Positions 8,592 to 18,714 are shown, counted from the stretch's first letter. The stretch: DNA of 64,000 bases from Pseudoalteromonas sp. MMG007 (GCF_018100985.1 NZ_JAGJEI010000001.1:186001-250000); one strand, 5' to 3'. Notes: a model not told the origin generated them from the sequence alone. Made by a program: numbers and translations.

Positions 8592-8993
8592 ATGTATAGC
8601 GTTGGTGTGCTCGATGAGCTAAAAACCCCACTCGTTAATAAGTTTTACAAACAATACAATGTAAGAGGGCGCGCAAACAAACAAGATAAGCTCTGGGTTA
8701 CTTACTATAATAATGAAATAGTCGCAGCATGTAGGCTACAAAATAAAGTAGATTTTTTGTTTTTATCTACTGTTTTTGTCGCTCCAAAGCATCGTGGTAG
8801 AGGCGTGGCTAAGCAGTTAATATCTGCTCTTATAAAACAGCAAAATAAAGTAATTTACACCTTTGCTTATAAAAACCTTACCGATTTATATTGTGCTATT
8901 GGATTTAACCAAGTGTTAACATATACTCTTGCTTTACAAGTACTTTTTGATACTTACAAACATCGAAATATTATCGCGCTAGAGTACCTATAG
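8592..8993 (+). CDS. GNAT family N-acetyltransferase
   Basis: A 133-residue single-domain acetyltransferase. The acetyl-CoA loop is VAPKHRGRGVAKQLISALI (Q/RxxGxG/A type), preceded by the strand FLFLSTVFV and followed by NLTDLYCAIGFNQV, the usual GNAT C-terminal pattern. Start ATG 8592 has AGGTTAAG just upstream; an in-frame GTG three bases earlier is possible. It should transfer an acetyl group from acetyl-CoA to an amine, but the acceptor cannot be told. Likely in one operon with the DUF3283-type gene. Confidence 0.85.
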   Translation: MYSVGVLDELKTPLVNKFYKQYNVRGRANKQDKLWVTYYNNEIVAACRLQNKVDFLFLSTVFVAPKHRGRGVAKQLISALIKQQNKVIYTFAYKNLTDLYCAIGFNQVLTYTLALQVLFDTYKHRNIIALEYL

Positions 8994-9019
8994 CAATAAA
9001 ATAACAATATGGAATAAGC

Positions 9020-12000
9020 ATGAGCAAATGCGTTAATGGAATAATTAGTTGCTTTATAGTTTTTATGACTATTTTGAGTTGCCAAGTTGGCGCACAAGTA
9101 AAACGCTTATCTCCTAGCGAAGGTTTGTCACAAAGCTACGTCAATACAATGCTAATTGATAATAACGGCTATCTTTGGCTTTCTACTGAGGCAGGGCTTA
9201 ACCGTTACGATGGCTATCAAGTTATTCCAATTAATGGGCCTAATGGCGAGTTAGAAGAAGCCATAATTGACCGCATTTACCAAGATCCCGCAGATCATAT
9301 TTGGATCGCCTCATTATTAGCAGGATTATTTCGATATGATCCCGTTACTGATTCTTACCAGCAGTTTTTAGAAAAACCAACCAGTGAAGAAGAGATAATT
9401 AATCAGTCTGTTTTTAGCATGATTGCAGTTGATAAAAAAACGCTTTGGATTGGACGAGGACGAGACTTTGCAAAGCTTGATATAGCTACAGGTAAAATTA
9501 CCACAATTTTTGAGCTTCCTGAAAAATTTAAAAATACCTTAGTCAGAAAGCTATTTGCTTACAATGGCTACATATTTATAGGCACAAGCCACGGAGCTTA
9601 TGTTTTTGATATTGCTACAGAGCAAGTAAGGCCCTTACAGCACTTAAAAGGTGAGGCTGATCACATATATCAAAACAATGTAAAGTCGTTTGCTCTAGGT
9701 GAAAACAATCAGCTATTAGTAGGTGCGGTACAAGGTTTATATGAAGTTGATATTAGTAACTTATCAAAAATGTTTGAACGCCCTGACATACCGTTTAAAA
9801 ATAAAGTACTACTTACCGATTTAAATGTGTGGGCTATTACCAATACCCACGGAAAATTAGATCTAGCGACCGATAAAGGCCTGTTTAAGTTTGATTTAAA
9901 TAGCGGCGAAATGGTAAAAAATACACGTATCACGCAAAGCAAGTATACCCTTGCTGACACCAGTATTATTGATATGGCCAAGGATAAGTCGGGTGGAACA
10001 TGGGTTGCCACTAAAACAGATGGCGCCTTTTATTTATCTCACGATAGTTATTATTTTAATAATGTCGATGGCAGTTTACTGGGCGGTGATGGATTATCGC
10101 ACCACTCTATTTGGGGTATTACGCAATACAAAGACAAGCTTTGGCTTGCTACTCATAACGGCATAACCGAGGTTGACTTAAAAACCAATATTGGCAAAGC
10201 CTATTTAAAAGATTACAAAGTAGACTTACTCACTACCGAATTTACCGTATATGAAATAACACCGTATAAAGATAATTTATGGCTTTACACAAACCGTGGA
10301 TTATTCATTTTTGATCCGGTAACGCACCAAATTACTGAGCCTAAAACACACAACTCTGCTAACCAAGCACTTATTACTGGCCGGGTACATGGTGTTACTT
10401 TAATGCCAAATGGCGATTTATATTTTGTACACTCTGATCATGGGGTATTTATATACAATATAGATACGCAAATTATTACTCGTTTAGGGGGGCAACTTGC
10501 GCAGTTTGAACCTTTTTTAGCGCATGGCTTTTTACCTGCTTTAAGCAATAAACCTGACTCGCCGTTGTTTTTCAATGCCGGTATTCTATACCAAGTAAAC
10601 CCTAACGATTTAACTCTTAAAATGATTTATAAAGTACCAAAACAGCATGAAAATGTTGCTATTAGCGTACTGTCTTACTTAATCGATAATAACAATATTT
10701 TATGGATATCACTGTCTAATTTTGGCTTGATTGGGCTTGATGCATCGACTTATCAGTTAGTACATACTATTGATTTAGAAAAAAATAAATTGGGCACATT
10801 GCTTTACGATATGGTGCTTGATGACGATGGCATGATTTGGATGAGCAGTCATAAAGGTATTTGGCGACTAAATCCTGAAACACTTCATTTTCAACAGTTT
10901 AGTACTTCAGAAGGGCTGCTCTCAGCTGAATTTAACAGTAATGCTATGGCTGAGCTCAAAGATGGCCGTATTGCGTATGGCAGCTTAAAAGGGTTTACCT
11001 ACTTTCACCCCATGGAAAACCAAAGTTATCAATCGCTTATTAATCATGTAAACATCACGCGAGTTGATTTAATGTCGCGAGACTTATCGCTTGATTTAAA
11101 ACAGCCTCTTAATGAAATTGTACTTAATCATGATGACATTGGGCTAGAAGTTGCGTTCTCGGCAATGGCTTTTAGTAACCAAGAGCGAATTATTTATGAA
11201 TACCAACTCGATAACGGCCAAAAAACATATACGCGTAATAATAATCAAGTGTTGTTTCCAAAATTAAATCCAGGCAATTATCAATTAAAAGTATGGGCAA
11301 AAGATCCGTTTACCGGCGAGTATACCTCTCCCGCTGTTTTAAAAATAAAAGTGAAGTATCCACTTTGGCGAGCACCCTATTTTATGGTGCTTTATGCCAT
11401 GTTGTTTATTGGCATCGTTGCCATATGGGTTATGCGTCGTAACAAAGTGCAGCGAATTTTATTAGCTGCAAACAAAGAAAGTAAAGAAAGCGAAGCGCGG
11501 TTAAAGCTTGCGCTTGAAGGCAGTGAATCTGGGGTTTGGGATTGGAAATCAAGTAGCCCAAGTATTTATCAGCCACGCTTAGTAAGCGAGCTGGGCTACG
11601 AAAACGAAACCGTGAGCCTAGATGAGTATTTATCTAAAATACACCCGCAAGATAAGCAACTATTTCGCTTAGAGTGGCTAGAATTCTTATCAACTGAGAA
11701 AGGCTATTTTAACTGCACTTACCGTTTACGCCATGCCAAAGGCTATTGGCGCTGGTACAAAGACTTCGGCAAAGTAGTTGAGTGGGATGATAGAACGCCG
11801 CTAAAAGTAGCGGGCACTTATACCAACATGACCCGAGAAATGGTGTTTGAAGAGCATGCTTTATTGTTTACAGCTGCGTTTGAGCAAACACGCGATTGGG
11901 TATTTATTTTGGATAAAAATTTCAATATTCGTGCTTCCAATAAGTCACTGCAAACAGCGTTTAATTTTTCTGCTGAGTCTTTATCGAGCCGTGCGCTCGA

Positions 12001-13528
12001 TTTAGGTATATCGCGTAGTAACCGTTTTGATTATTTACGCATAATGCAAAAGCTATCGGTAGGGGAGCACTTTACGTGTGAAGACCGTGTAGTGTTAGCC
12101 AATGGCGAATCGCATCATGTGCTGGTAAAAATAAGTGCAGTGGCCGATAGCGAACAACGACTCAATAGCTATGTAATTATTTTAACTGATATTAATGCAC
12201 AAAAATCGGCCGAAAGTGAGCTGCATTTACTAGCCAATTACGACAGGCTTACGGGGTTACCTAATCGAGCATTATTTAACGACCGAGTAGAGCATGCGCT
12301 AGAGCAAGCTGAGCTACACAAGTGTAAAGTGGCTTTATTACATATTAACATTAAGCGTTTTAAATATTTTAATGACTCATTAGGGCATGAAGCGGCCGAT
12401 GGGCTTATTAAAGAAGTTGCAGAGCGTTTAAAGAGCGCTTTACGCCCATCAGACAGTGTTGCTCGCTTTGGAGGCGACGAATTTGTTGTGCTAGTTGAGG
12501 ATATTTATCAAATCGAAGAAGTACTCATAATGTGTACTAGATTGATGGATTGTGTAAAACAAAATATTTCAATTAATGGCCAAGTGGTTAATGTTAATTT
12601 GAGTATTGGGGTCGCTATATCGCCCGATGACGCACAGGCAGGGCCGGCACTTTTAAAAGCGGCAAGCATAGCGCTTTACCATGCAAAAGACGCTTTAGGA
12701 GGGCGCTATCAGTTTTATAAACAAGAGATGAATCAACATGTTCAAAAAGCGCTTCATCTTGAGTCGCAGTTAACTAAAGCATATCAAGAAGAGGAATTTT
12801 GTAACTATTACCAACCTATTATTAATGCTGAAAGCCAAAAAACAGAAGGCTTTGAAGTACTGTTGCGTTGGCCAGAAAACAAACTAGTACAAACTCAAGA
12901 GTTTTCGGTTGCGGCAGAAGGAATAGGGCTAATTACAAAAATAATGCTGCAGACCTTTGCTCGTGCATTGCAAGAGTTGAAAGAATGGCGAAAAGCCTCA
13001 CCTCATTTATACCTTTCTATTAATTTATCGGCGCTTGATTTTGAATTTGAAGATTTAGTGCCAGAGATCAGAAATGCCCTAAACCGCGCTCAAGTATCAT
13101 CAGAAGCGATTGTTTTTGAAATAACAGAGTCTGTACTTATGCGCGACTCCCATCAAGCATTGAAGAGTATGGAGCAGCTAAAAAAATTAGGATGCAGACT
13201 TTATATGGATGACTTTGGGACTGGATATGCGTCACTGACCTATTTAAAACGCTTCCCTATCGATGTATTAAAAATTGATAGAAGCTTTGTTGAAGATATT
13301 GGAGTTGATTCTGACGATGAAGCAATTATTCAGTCAACGCTTGCGCTGGCGCACAGCCTAGGAAAAGAGTGTGTTGCAGAGGGAGTAGAAAGCTTACATC
13401 AACTTAGCTTTTTAAAAGCTCGAGGATGCAAGCATTTTCAAGGTTACTTATTTTCTAAGCCAGTGCCTAACAAAGAAGTGTTGGGGCTTATTAATCGCGA
13501 CTGGAGCGATATATTTAATCAACAATAG
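9020..13528 (+). CDS. Propeller-sensor membrane protein with PAS-GGDEF-EAL output (c-di-GMP enzyme)
   Basis: A 1502-residue sensor. It has a signal peptide (1-25, ending VGA-Q), then a large periplasmic part of Reg_prop propeller repeats (recurring GLNRYDG, LWLSTEAG and IWMSSHKGI units) and a Y_Y_Y-type domain (about 690-780). A membrane helix spans about 783-806. The cytoplasmic part has two PAS domains (about 825-940 and 955-1065), GGDEF (about 1075-1235) with an intact RFGGDEF and an RPSD inhibitory site five residues before it, and EAL (about 1250-1495). The EAL signature reads EVLLRW, a conservative change, while DDFGTG and EGVES are intact, so both synthesis and breakdown of c-di-GMP may be possible. 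Such propellers often sense polysaccharide fragments in partner systems; no such genes are adjacent. It stands as its own transcription unit. Confidence 0.93.
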   Translation: MSKCVNGIISCFIVFMTILSCQVGAQVKRLSPSEGLSQSYVNTMLIDNNGYLWLSTEAGLNRYDGYQVIPINGPNGELEEAIIDRIYQDPADHIWIASLLAGLFRYDPVTDSYQQFLEKPTSEEEIINQSVFSMIAVDKKTLWIGRGRDFAKLDIATGKITTIFELPEKFKNTLVRKLFAYNGYIFIGTSHGAYVFDIATEQVRPLQHLKGEADHIYQNNVKSFALGENNQLLVGAVQGLYEVDISNLSKMFERPDIPFKNKVLLTDLNVWAITNTHGKLDLATDKGLFKFDLNSGEMVKNTRITQSKYTLADTSIIDMAKDKSGGTWVATKTDGAFYLSHDSYYFNNVDGSLLGGDGLSHHSIWGITQYKDKLWLATHNGITEVDLKTNIGKAYLKDYKVDLLTTEFTVYEITPYKDNLWLYTNRGLFIFDPVTHQITEPKTHNSANQALITGRVHGVTLMPNGDLYFVHSDHGVFIYNIDTQIITRLGGQLAQFEPFLAHGFLPALSNKPDSPLFFNAGILYQVNPNDLTLKMIYKVPKQHENVAISVLSYLIDNNNILWISLSNFGLIGLDASTYQLVHTIDLEKNKLGTLLYDMVLDDDGMIWMSSHKGIWRLNPETLHFQQFSTSEGLLSAEFNSNAMAELKDGRIAYGSLKGFTYFHPMENQSYQSLINHVNITRVDLMSRDLSLDLKQPLNEIVLNHDDIGLEVAFSAMAFSNQERIIYEYQLDNGQKTYTRNNNQVLFPKLNPGNYQLKVWAKDPFTGEYTSPAVLKIKVKYPLWRAPYFMVLYAMLFIGIVAIWVMRRNKVQRILLAANKESKESEARLKLALEGSESGVWDWKSSSPSIYQPRLVSELGYENETVSLDEYLSKIHPQDKQLFRLEWLEFLSTEKGYFNCTYRLRHAKGYWRWYKDFGKVVEWDDRTPLKVAGTYTNMTREMVFEEHALLFTAAFEQTRDWVFILDKNFNIRASNKSLQTAFNFSAESLSSRALDLGISRSNRFDYLRIMQKLSVGEHFTCEDRVVLANGESHHVLVKISAVADSEQRLNSYVIILTDINAQKSAESELHLLANYDRLTGLPNRALFNDRVEHALEQAELHKCKVALLHINIKRFKYFNDSLGHEAADGLIKEVAERLKSALRPSDSVARFGGDEFVVLVEDIYQIEEVLIMCTRLMDCVKQNISINGQVVNVNLSIGVAISPDDAQAGPALLKAASIALYHAKDALGGRYQFYKQEMNQHVQKALHLESQLTKAYQEEEFCNYYQPIINAESQKTEGFEVLLRWPENKLVQTQEFSVAAEGIGLITKIMLQTFARALQELKEWRKASPHLYLSINLSALDFEFEDLVPEIRNALNRAQVSSEAIVFEITESVLMRDSHQALKSMEQLKKLGCRLYMDDFGTGYASLTYLKRFPIDVLKIDRSFVEDIGVDSDDEAIIQSTLALAHSLGKECVAEGVESLHQLSFLKARGCKHFQGYLFSKPVPNKEVLGLINRDWSDIFNQQ

Positions 13529-13540
13529 TACCTTAAAACA

Positions 13541-13564
13541 AAGCGCCTTTATTTATGGGCGCTT
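13541..13564 (-). terminator. Terminator hairpin at the end of the channel gene
   Basis: AAGCGCC and GGCGCTT pair over a 10-nt loop that contains the channel stop codon; read on the minus strand it is followed by TGTTTTAAGG. It lies between two convergent genes. Confidence 0.6.
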
Positions 13565-14506
13565 ACCGCAGTGGCGACAATAAATATGGCTGTTGCGCTC
13601 ACTTAGCTGCGTTTTTATGGCTTTATTCGCCTCAAGTTTACTGAGACCTAGCTTATAGCGTAATTCTTCTAAATGGGCCAATTGCTCTTTGTTAAGCGTG
13701 CCATCATGTATTTGTTCGTGAACGGCGTCTTCAAAAAACTGGCGACGTTTACGTATTTGCTCTGAAAAACTAGACGCGAGTAAACCGGTAGGTATCGCTA
13801 CCATCCCCATGCTGAGTAGTGTGATTACCCCACCAAAAAATTTACCCAATGAGGTTATAGGTACTACATCGCCATAGCCAACGGTGGTAAGTGTGGCCAT
13901 TGCCCACCACATAGCTGCTGGAATAGAGCCAAATTTGTCAGGTTGTATATCGTGCTCAATTAAATATATACCGCAAGAGGCTAAAATAAGTACCACAGCC
14001 ATAATAAAAAAAGCGGCAAGCATTGAGCTGCCTTCATCTAAAAATGCTTGTAAAAGTAGCTGCATAGCACGAGAGTAACGAGTAAGCTTAAATACTCTTA
14101 ATAGCCTGAGTACGCGTAAAAAGCGTAAATCGAGCGGAAATAAAAACATTAGCAAACTTGGCAAAATAGCAATTAAATCAATTAACGCCAGTGGCGATAA
14201 AAAATAATGTAACCTGCGCTTTGAATTACTGCCGTTAATGGCAGCGTACTTTGTTTTATCAACACAGGCCCAAAGCCTTGCTAGATATTCAATAGCAAAA
14301 ATACTAACAGAGACAATTTCTAGAATTAAAAATTCATCATAATATTTCAGTGCCACGCTCGCAATTGATTCAAAAACGATGGCTATCACGTTAATCATTA
14401 TTAAGCTAATAAGAGCTATGTCTAAAAGGTGGCCAGCGCGATGGTATTGCCCAGTGCCTTCAAACAAACAGGCTAGTTTTTGTCTAAAAGTTTGCGGTTT
14501 ATTCAT
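13553..14506 (-). CDS. Voltage-gated-type potassium channel (ion transporter family)
   Basis: A 317-residue inner-membrane protein of the six-helix Kv layout. Helices S1-S3 are followed by an S4 with regularly spaced arginines (RFLRVLRLLRVFKLTRYSR), S5, a pore loop with the K+ filter TVGYGD (near residue 210), and S6. After S6 comes a cytoplasmic charged helix and a tail ending YCRHCGKRP, a CxxC that could bind metal when subunits assemble. It should form a tetrameric K+ channel. Its ATG overlaps the stop of the upstream acetyltransferase gene by four bases (ATGA), so the two are translationally coupled. There is no calcium- or nucleotide-binding domain. Confidence 0.9.
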   Translation of the reverse strand: MNKPQTFRQKLACLFEGTGQYHRAGHLLDIALISLIMINVIAIVFESIASVALKYYDEFLILEIVSVSIFAIEYLARLWACVDKTKYAAINGSNSKRRLHYFLSPLALIDLIAILPSLLMFLFPLDLRFLRVLRLLRVFKLTRYSRAMQLLLQAFLDEGSSMLAAFFIMAVVLILASCGIYLIEHDIQPDKFGSIPAAMWWAMATLTTVGYGDVVPITSLGKFFGGVITLLSMGMVAIPTGLLASSFSEQIRKRRQFFEDAVHEQIHDGTLNKEQLAHLEELRYKLGLSKLEANKAIKTQLSERNSHIYCRHCGKRP

Positions 14507-17175
14507 TCGTTAAGTTTTAGCACCATGTTAATACTGCCCTCTTCAAAATCGCGGCTTATTTTAAAGCCAAGTTTGCGAGCAAGTTCAATCATCCCGGTGT
14601 TCTCGGGAAGTGTGATCCCTTCGACAGTTTTTACGCCTTGTCGCTTGCAATGATCAATCGCTGCTGTCATGAGTATTGTGCCAAGGCCTAGCCCTTGATA
14701 ATCAGAGCGCACTACAGTTGCAAATTCGGCATGTAAATTATCAGGGTCCATAATAACTCGTGCCACACCAAGCGTGCGGGTTTTGCCTTCAAAGCGTTGG
14801 CAAACAATAAACGCCATTTCACGGTCGTAATCAATTTGGGTCATTTTAGCGAGCTGATCGTGGTTAAACTGAGGGAGCTCCCCAAAAAAACGTTTGTAAC
14901 GATCTTCTTTATTTAAAGATTGATCAAACTCTTGGTGGGCCTTTTCATCCTCTGGTTTTATCGGTCTAAGGGTGGCTTGGGTGTTATTTTTAAGTGTCAC
15001 CACTTCGACAAGTTCAATAGGGTAAGGACGAATAGATAAACGTTTGCGATTACTTTGCGTTTGATATTTATTAAGCGTCATAGTGGCATCGAGCACTAAA
15101 AATTGTCCGTTACTGGCAAGTATAGGGTTTAGCTCCATAGAGCTAATATCTGGCTGATCTATCACTAATTGCGAAATACGTGTGAGTAGGGCGCAAAGTC
15201 GATATTTATCAACTTTTTCGGGCAATATACGCTCTTTTAATACGCCTTTGTCGTGGGCCGCCGCAATTAAGTATTTAGCTAGGTTCATGTTAAGGGGTGG
15301 AAGTGCAACAGCAGCTTGTGCGTATTCAAGGCCATTACCGGCTTCACCAAGTAAAATAACGGGCCCAAAATTGGGCTCTGTTTTAATGGCTATTCTAAGC
15401 TCATTTGCACCAGCTCTTGGTGCCATTTTTTGTAGTGAAAACCCTTCAATTACTGCATCTGGGTAAGTATTTTTAATCCGTATTAACATTGCAAAAGCAG
15501 TTTGTTCTACTTCATTTGCATCGTTAAGGTTTAGCACCACGCCGCCTACTTCCGATTTTGAAGCAATACTTGGGCTTATTAGTTTTAATGCGACAGGAAA
15601 CCCTAGTTCTATTGCTTGTTCACGCGCTTCGGTGGGGGTGTAAGCAACCTCTGTTTGAATACACTCAACGCCATAATGGCTCAATACTTGGCTTGCTTGG
15701 TGGGTGGGTAAATAGCTTTGGTCGTCGTGTAAGAATTCATCTATTAATGTCGTTGCAGCTGATTTATTTATTTTTGCATCATCTGTGTTCGACTCGGGTG
15801 TTTGTGTTAAATGCTTTTGGTTTCGGCGGTAACTAACTAAGTGCATGAATGCGCCTACTGCACCTTCGGGGGTTCTGTAAGTAGGTATTGCATTATTCGA
15901 ACAAACTCTTCGTGCTGCATATGAGGCATCTTCTCCCATAAAATTTGTAATAACATAGGGGCGCGCCATTTTAGGAATAGTTTGTAGAGTTTGCACAATT
16001 ATATCAGCGTAATCTTCACTTGGCGCAAGTGCGGACGGAGTATGGATTATCAATAAATTTTTTACTTCTTTAGCGCGTAATAAAATATCAAGTGCTTGTT
16101 TGTAACGAGCAGGCGCTGAGTCACCAAATATATCAACAGGGTTTGATGTAGTGTCTGATTGAGGGATCACCTTATTGAGAGCCGCGCGAGTTTCATCGCT
16201 TAACTGGGCTAACTTGCCAGAGTTTAATATAAGCTCATCAACGGCCATAACGCCTGGGCCGCCCCCGTTGGTTAAAATGGTAAGCTGTTCTACTTGTAAT
16301 AATTTTGGGTGCATAGCAAGGGTTTGCGTTGCAGCAAACAGCTCTCGTAGATCTTTTACGCGCAACATACCCGCACGTTGAAAAAGCGCATCGTACACTT
16401 CATCTGAGCTTTGCTTGCCGCCGGTATGAATTTCAGCAGCAAGCGCGCCCGCGCCAGTTTTACCTGTTTTGATGGCTATGACAGGCTTACTAAAAGCAGC
16501 AGCCCTTGCAGCTGATATAAAACCACGAATGTCTTCAATATTGTCTATGTACAACAAAATGGCTTTGGTTTTAGCATCACGTCCTAAAAAGTCGAGTAGT
16601 TCATCAAAGTCTATATCTAGGCAATCGCCAACCGAGACAAAATACGAAAAACCAATCTCTTTGTTTTGAGCCCAGTCTAAGATAGTTGAACATACAGCAG
16701 CCGATTGCGATACAAAGGCTAGTTTACCCGGCGCTGCGACAGTGTGTGAAAAGCTGGCATTAAGACCAATATGCGGAATAAGTAAGCCTAAACAGTTTGG
16801 CCCAAGCAACGTAACGTTATGCGCTTGAGCCGATTTTTTTAACGCTGCTTTTAGCTCATTTGAAAGGCCATCTGCAATTAATATCGCGCTTTTACAACCG
16901 AGTTTACCTAGCTGTTCAATAATACTTAAAAGGGTATTTTTATTAGTACAAATAACAGCAAGATCAGGCACTTTAGGTAGCTTAGCTATACTTGGGTAGG
17001 CGAGTACCCCATGCACCGCTGTGTGGGTGGGGGTGACGGGCATAATTGGCCCGTTAAAACCGCCTTGTAGTAAATTACGCATTACTACAAAGCCCGCACG
17101 AGTTGGCACGTTTGAGGCGCCAATAACAGCCACTGACGCGGGGTTAAAAAATTTGCTAATACGTTTAAGGCTCAT
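14503..17175 (-). CDS. patZ: PatZ-type protein lysine acetyltransferase (acyl-CoA synthetase-like plus GNAT)
   Basis: An 890-residue fusion. The CoA-binding domain (about 8-135, SVAVIGASNVPTRAG) and succinyl-CoA-ligase-like domain (about 150-300) are followed by a flavodoxin-like region, an ATP-grasp domain (about 490-700, ALKLISPSIASKSEVGGV) and a C-terminal GNAT domain (about 725-885, VRSDYQGLGLGTILM). This matches the NDP-forming acyl-CoA synthetase-GNAT fusions such as E. coli PatZ/YfiQ (about 886 residues), which acetylate acetyl-CoA synthetase and other proteins on lysine; the synthetase half is usually regulatory, not catalytic. Start ATG 17175 has AAGGATACGCT upstream. It is co-transcribed with the channel gene behind it. 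Confidence 0.9.
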   Translation of the reverse strand: MSLKRISKFFNPASVAVIGASNVPTRAGFVVMRNLLQGGFNGPIMPVTPTHTAVHGVLAYPSIAKLPKVPDLAVICTNKNTLLSIIEQLGKLGCKSAILIADGLSNELKAALKKSAQAHNVTLLGPNCLGLLIPHIGLNASFSHTVAAPGKLAFVSQSAAVCSTILDWAQNKEIGFSYFVSVGDCLDIDFDELLDFLGRDAKTKAILLYIDNIEDIRGFISAARAAAFSKPVIAIKTGKTGAGALAAEIHTGGKQSSDEVYDALFQRAGMLRVKDLRELFAATQTLAMHPKLLQVEQLTILTNGGGPGVMAVDELILNSGKLAQLSDETRAALNKVIPQSDTTSNPVDIFGDSAPARYKQALDILLRAKEVKNLLIIHTPSALAPSEDYADIIVQTLQTIPKMARPYVITNFMGEDASYAARRVCSNNAIPTYRTPEGAVGAFMHLVSYRRNQKHLTQTPESNTDDAKINKSAATTLIDEFLHDDQSYLPTHQASQVLSHYGVECIQTEVAYTPTEAREQAIELGFPVALKLISPSIASKSEVGGVVLNLNDANEVEQTAFAMLIRIKNTYPDAVIEGFSLQKMAPRAGANELRIAIKTEPNFGPVILLGEAGNGLEYAQAAVALPPLNMNLAKYLIAAAHDKGVLKERILPEKVDKYRLCALLTRISQLVIDQPDISSMELNPILASNGQFLVLDATMTLNKYQTQSNRKRLSIRPYPIELVEVVTLKNNTQATLRPIKPEDEKAHQEFDQSLNKEDRYKRFFGELPQFNHDQLAKMTQIDYDREMAFIVCQRFEGKTRTLGVARVIMDPDNLHAEFATVVRSDYQGLGLGTILMTAAIDHCKRQGVKTVEGITLPENTGMIELARKLGFKISRDFEEGSINMVLKLNE

Positions 17176-17289
17176 AGCGTATCCTTGGCTGATTATATTT
17201 TGCGTTATTTATACTCACAATGTACCCTGTTTAGTGTGTTATTTCGAGCGTCTAAGTGCTTATTATTGATATCAATCAAGGAGATTTTA

Positions 17290-18006
17290 GTGAACAAAAC
17301 CGCTGGTTTTTATACAGTTATAGCATCAATTTGCTTAAGCATAGGCTTTATTTTATGTGGATTTATACTTAAAGGCGCAGCCCTTGATGTAAAAGGGATG
17401 GAACGCAGCGTGCAAGTTAAAGGCTTAGCCGAGCGAGAAGTAAATGCAGACACCGTAATTTGGCCTTTGCAGTACAGTGATGCAGACAACAACCTCGAAA
17501 AGTTAGTCAGTCGGGTTGAGCAAAAAAATGATGCGGTTGTCGCCTTTTTAAAGCTACATGGCTTTGATGATGAGGAGATAAGCACTGGAAGTCAGTCAAT
17601 TATTGATAAGCAAGCCCGCGAATACGCTAACGAAAATCAAAAGTTTAGGTACTTGGTACGCTCTAACATTATTGTTTACTCGCATTCGCCAGATAAAGTA
17701 CAAAATGCGTTGAGTAAAGTAAGCACATTGGCAAAACAAGGTATTGCTATCGCCCAGGGTAATTATGAAACTAAAATTGAGTACTTATTTACTACTCTTA
17801 ACAATATAAAGCCTGCCATGGTGCAAGAGGCCACCGAAAAAGCCCGAGAAGTGGCGAATAAGTTTGCTAAAGATTCTAATTCAACGCTTGGTAAAATTAA
17901 AACCGCACGCCAAGGCCAATTTAGTATTACTAATCGTGACTCAAACACGCCGCATATAAAAAAGGTAAGGGTAGTAACCAGTGTAGAATATTACTTAAGT
18001 GACTAA
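17290..18006 (+). CDS. SIMPL domain protein (DUF541)
   Basis: The frame is open further upstream, but the GTG at 17290 sits seven bases after CAAGGAGA and precedes the membrane segment, so I take it as the start (238 residues). One N-terminal helix (GFYTVIASICLSIGFIL) anchors a periplasmic SIMPL domain. It has the family opening SVQVKGLAEREVNADTVIW and the ending ...KKVRVVTSVEYYLSD. SIMPL/DUF541 proteins (E. coli YggE type) are tied to oxidative-stress defence, but their biochemical role is unclear. The stop overlaps the stop of the convergent ankyrin-like gene by four bases. Confidence 0.88.
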   Translation: MNKTAGFYTVIASICLSIGFILCGFILKGAALDVKGMERSVQVKGLAEREVNADTVIWPLQYSDADNNLEKLVSRVEQKNDAVVAFLKLHGFDDEEISTGSQSIIDKQAREYANENQKFRYLVRSNIIVYSHSPDKVQNALSKVSTLAKQGIAIAQGNYETKIEYLFTTLNNIKPAMVQEATEKAREVANKFAKDSNSTLGKIKTARQGQFSITNRDSNTPHIKKVRVVTSVEYYLSD

Positions 18007-18671
18007 ATTGCTTTTATTAAGTGGGCAATTTGCGCGGTTGAGCGCTGCAGGTAAGCAGCGCTAAGTAAAATACTGGTTTCGTTTATAGCTGCGCCTTTTA
18101 ATATATTTGCCAGCTGCTGTTTAGCTGTAGGGTTTTGTTTTTGCTCTATTTCCATAAGCGCTAACAGTGCTGAGAATTCATGTTTTACGGGCGTATTAGG
18201 TTTATTGGCATAGGCAATATAACAAGCAACGGGCGTGAGACCGCGAGCATTGGTTTGTGCAAGGGCTTTGACTAAATCATCGTTTGATTCAAACAACATT
18301 AAAGATCGCACGTAGTTAAAAGCCAGCTTTTGAGCATCGGCGTATTTAAATACGTTATGTAGCACATTATTTCCTTGGGTATCTTGTGCTAAAAAGCCTT
18401 TGTTTTCTTTTAATGCTGGCGTAAAAAACGTTAATGCATCAGTGGTTGTTAATTGGTTTACAAAAGGCGCTGGTGGTGCGTTGGTCGTTAAAATACGTGT
18501 TGCCATATTTTGCATAAAGTCGTATTTAATATCCATACGTAAAGCTGTTTCACAAAGGTGATTAAGCTGTAATGTTTGCTGGGCAGGGCTTAGCTGTTTA
18601 AAGTCGTTATCGAGCTCATCTAGCTGATGCTTAGCAATGCGCGCATTAAGTAACTGTATGCTTAAATCCAT
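18003..18671 (-). CDS. Uncharacterised protein with ankyrin-like segments
   Basis: A 222-residue soluble protein with no signal peptide. Its middle holds ankyrin-like pieces: DTQGNNVLHNVFKYA (resembling the D-x-x-G-x-T-x-L-H opening) and NARGLTPVACYIAYAN about 45 residues later. The rest is helical and rich in Gln, Leu and Ala. I do not recognise the family. Ankyrin repeats usually mean protein-protein contact, but the partner is unknown. It is the last gene before the DUF885 terminator and has no close operon partner. The start is ATG 18671, with GAGG(TAGAGTGATAAA) upstream. Confidence 0.6.
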   Translation of the reverse strand: MDLSIQLLNARIAKHQLDELDNDFKQLSPAQQTLQLNHLCETALRMDIKYDFMQNMATRILTTNAPPAPFVNQLTTTDALTFFTPALKENKGFLAQDTQGNNVLHNVFKYADAQKLAFNYVRSLMLFESNDDLVKALAQTNARGLTPVACYIAYANKPNTPVKHEFSALLALMEIEQKQNPTAKQQLANILKGAAINETSILLSAAYLQRSTAQIAHLIKAI

Positions 18672-18714
18672 TTTATCACTCTACCTCTCAACGTTTTTAT
18701 TACTATAAAACAAA

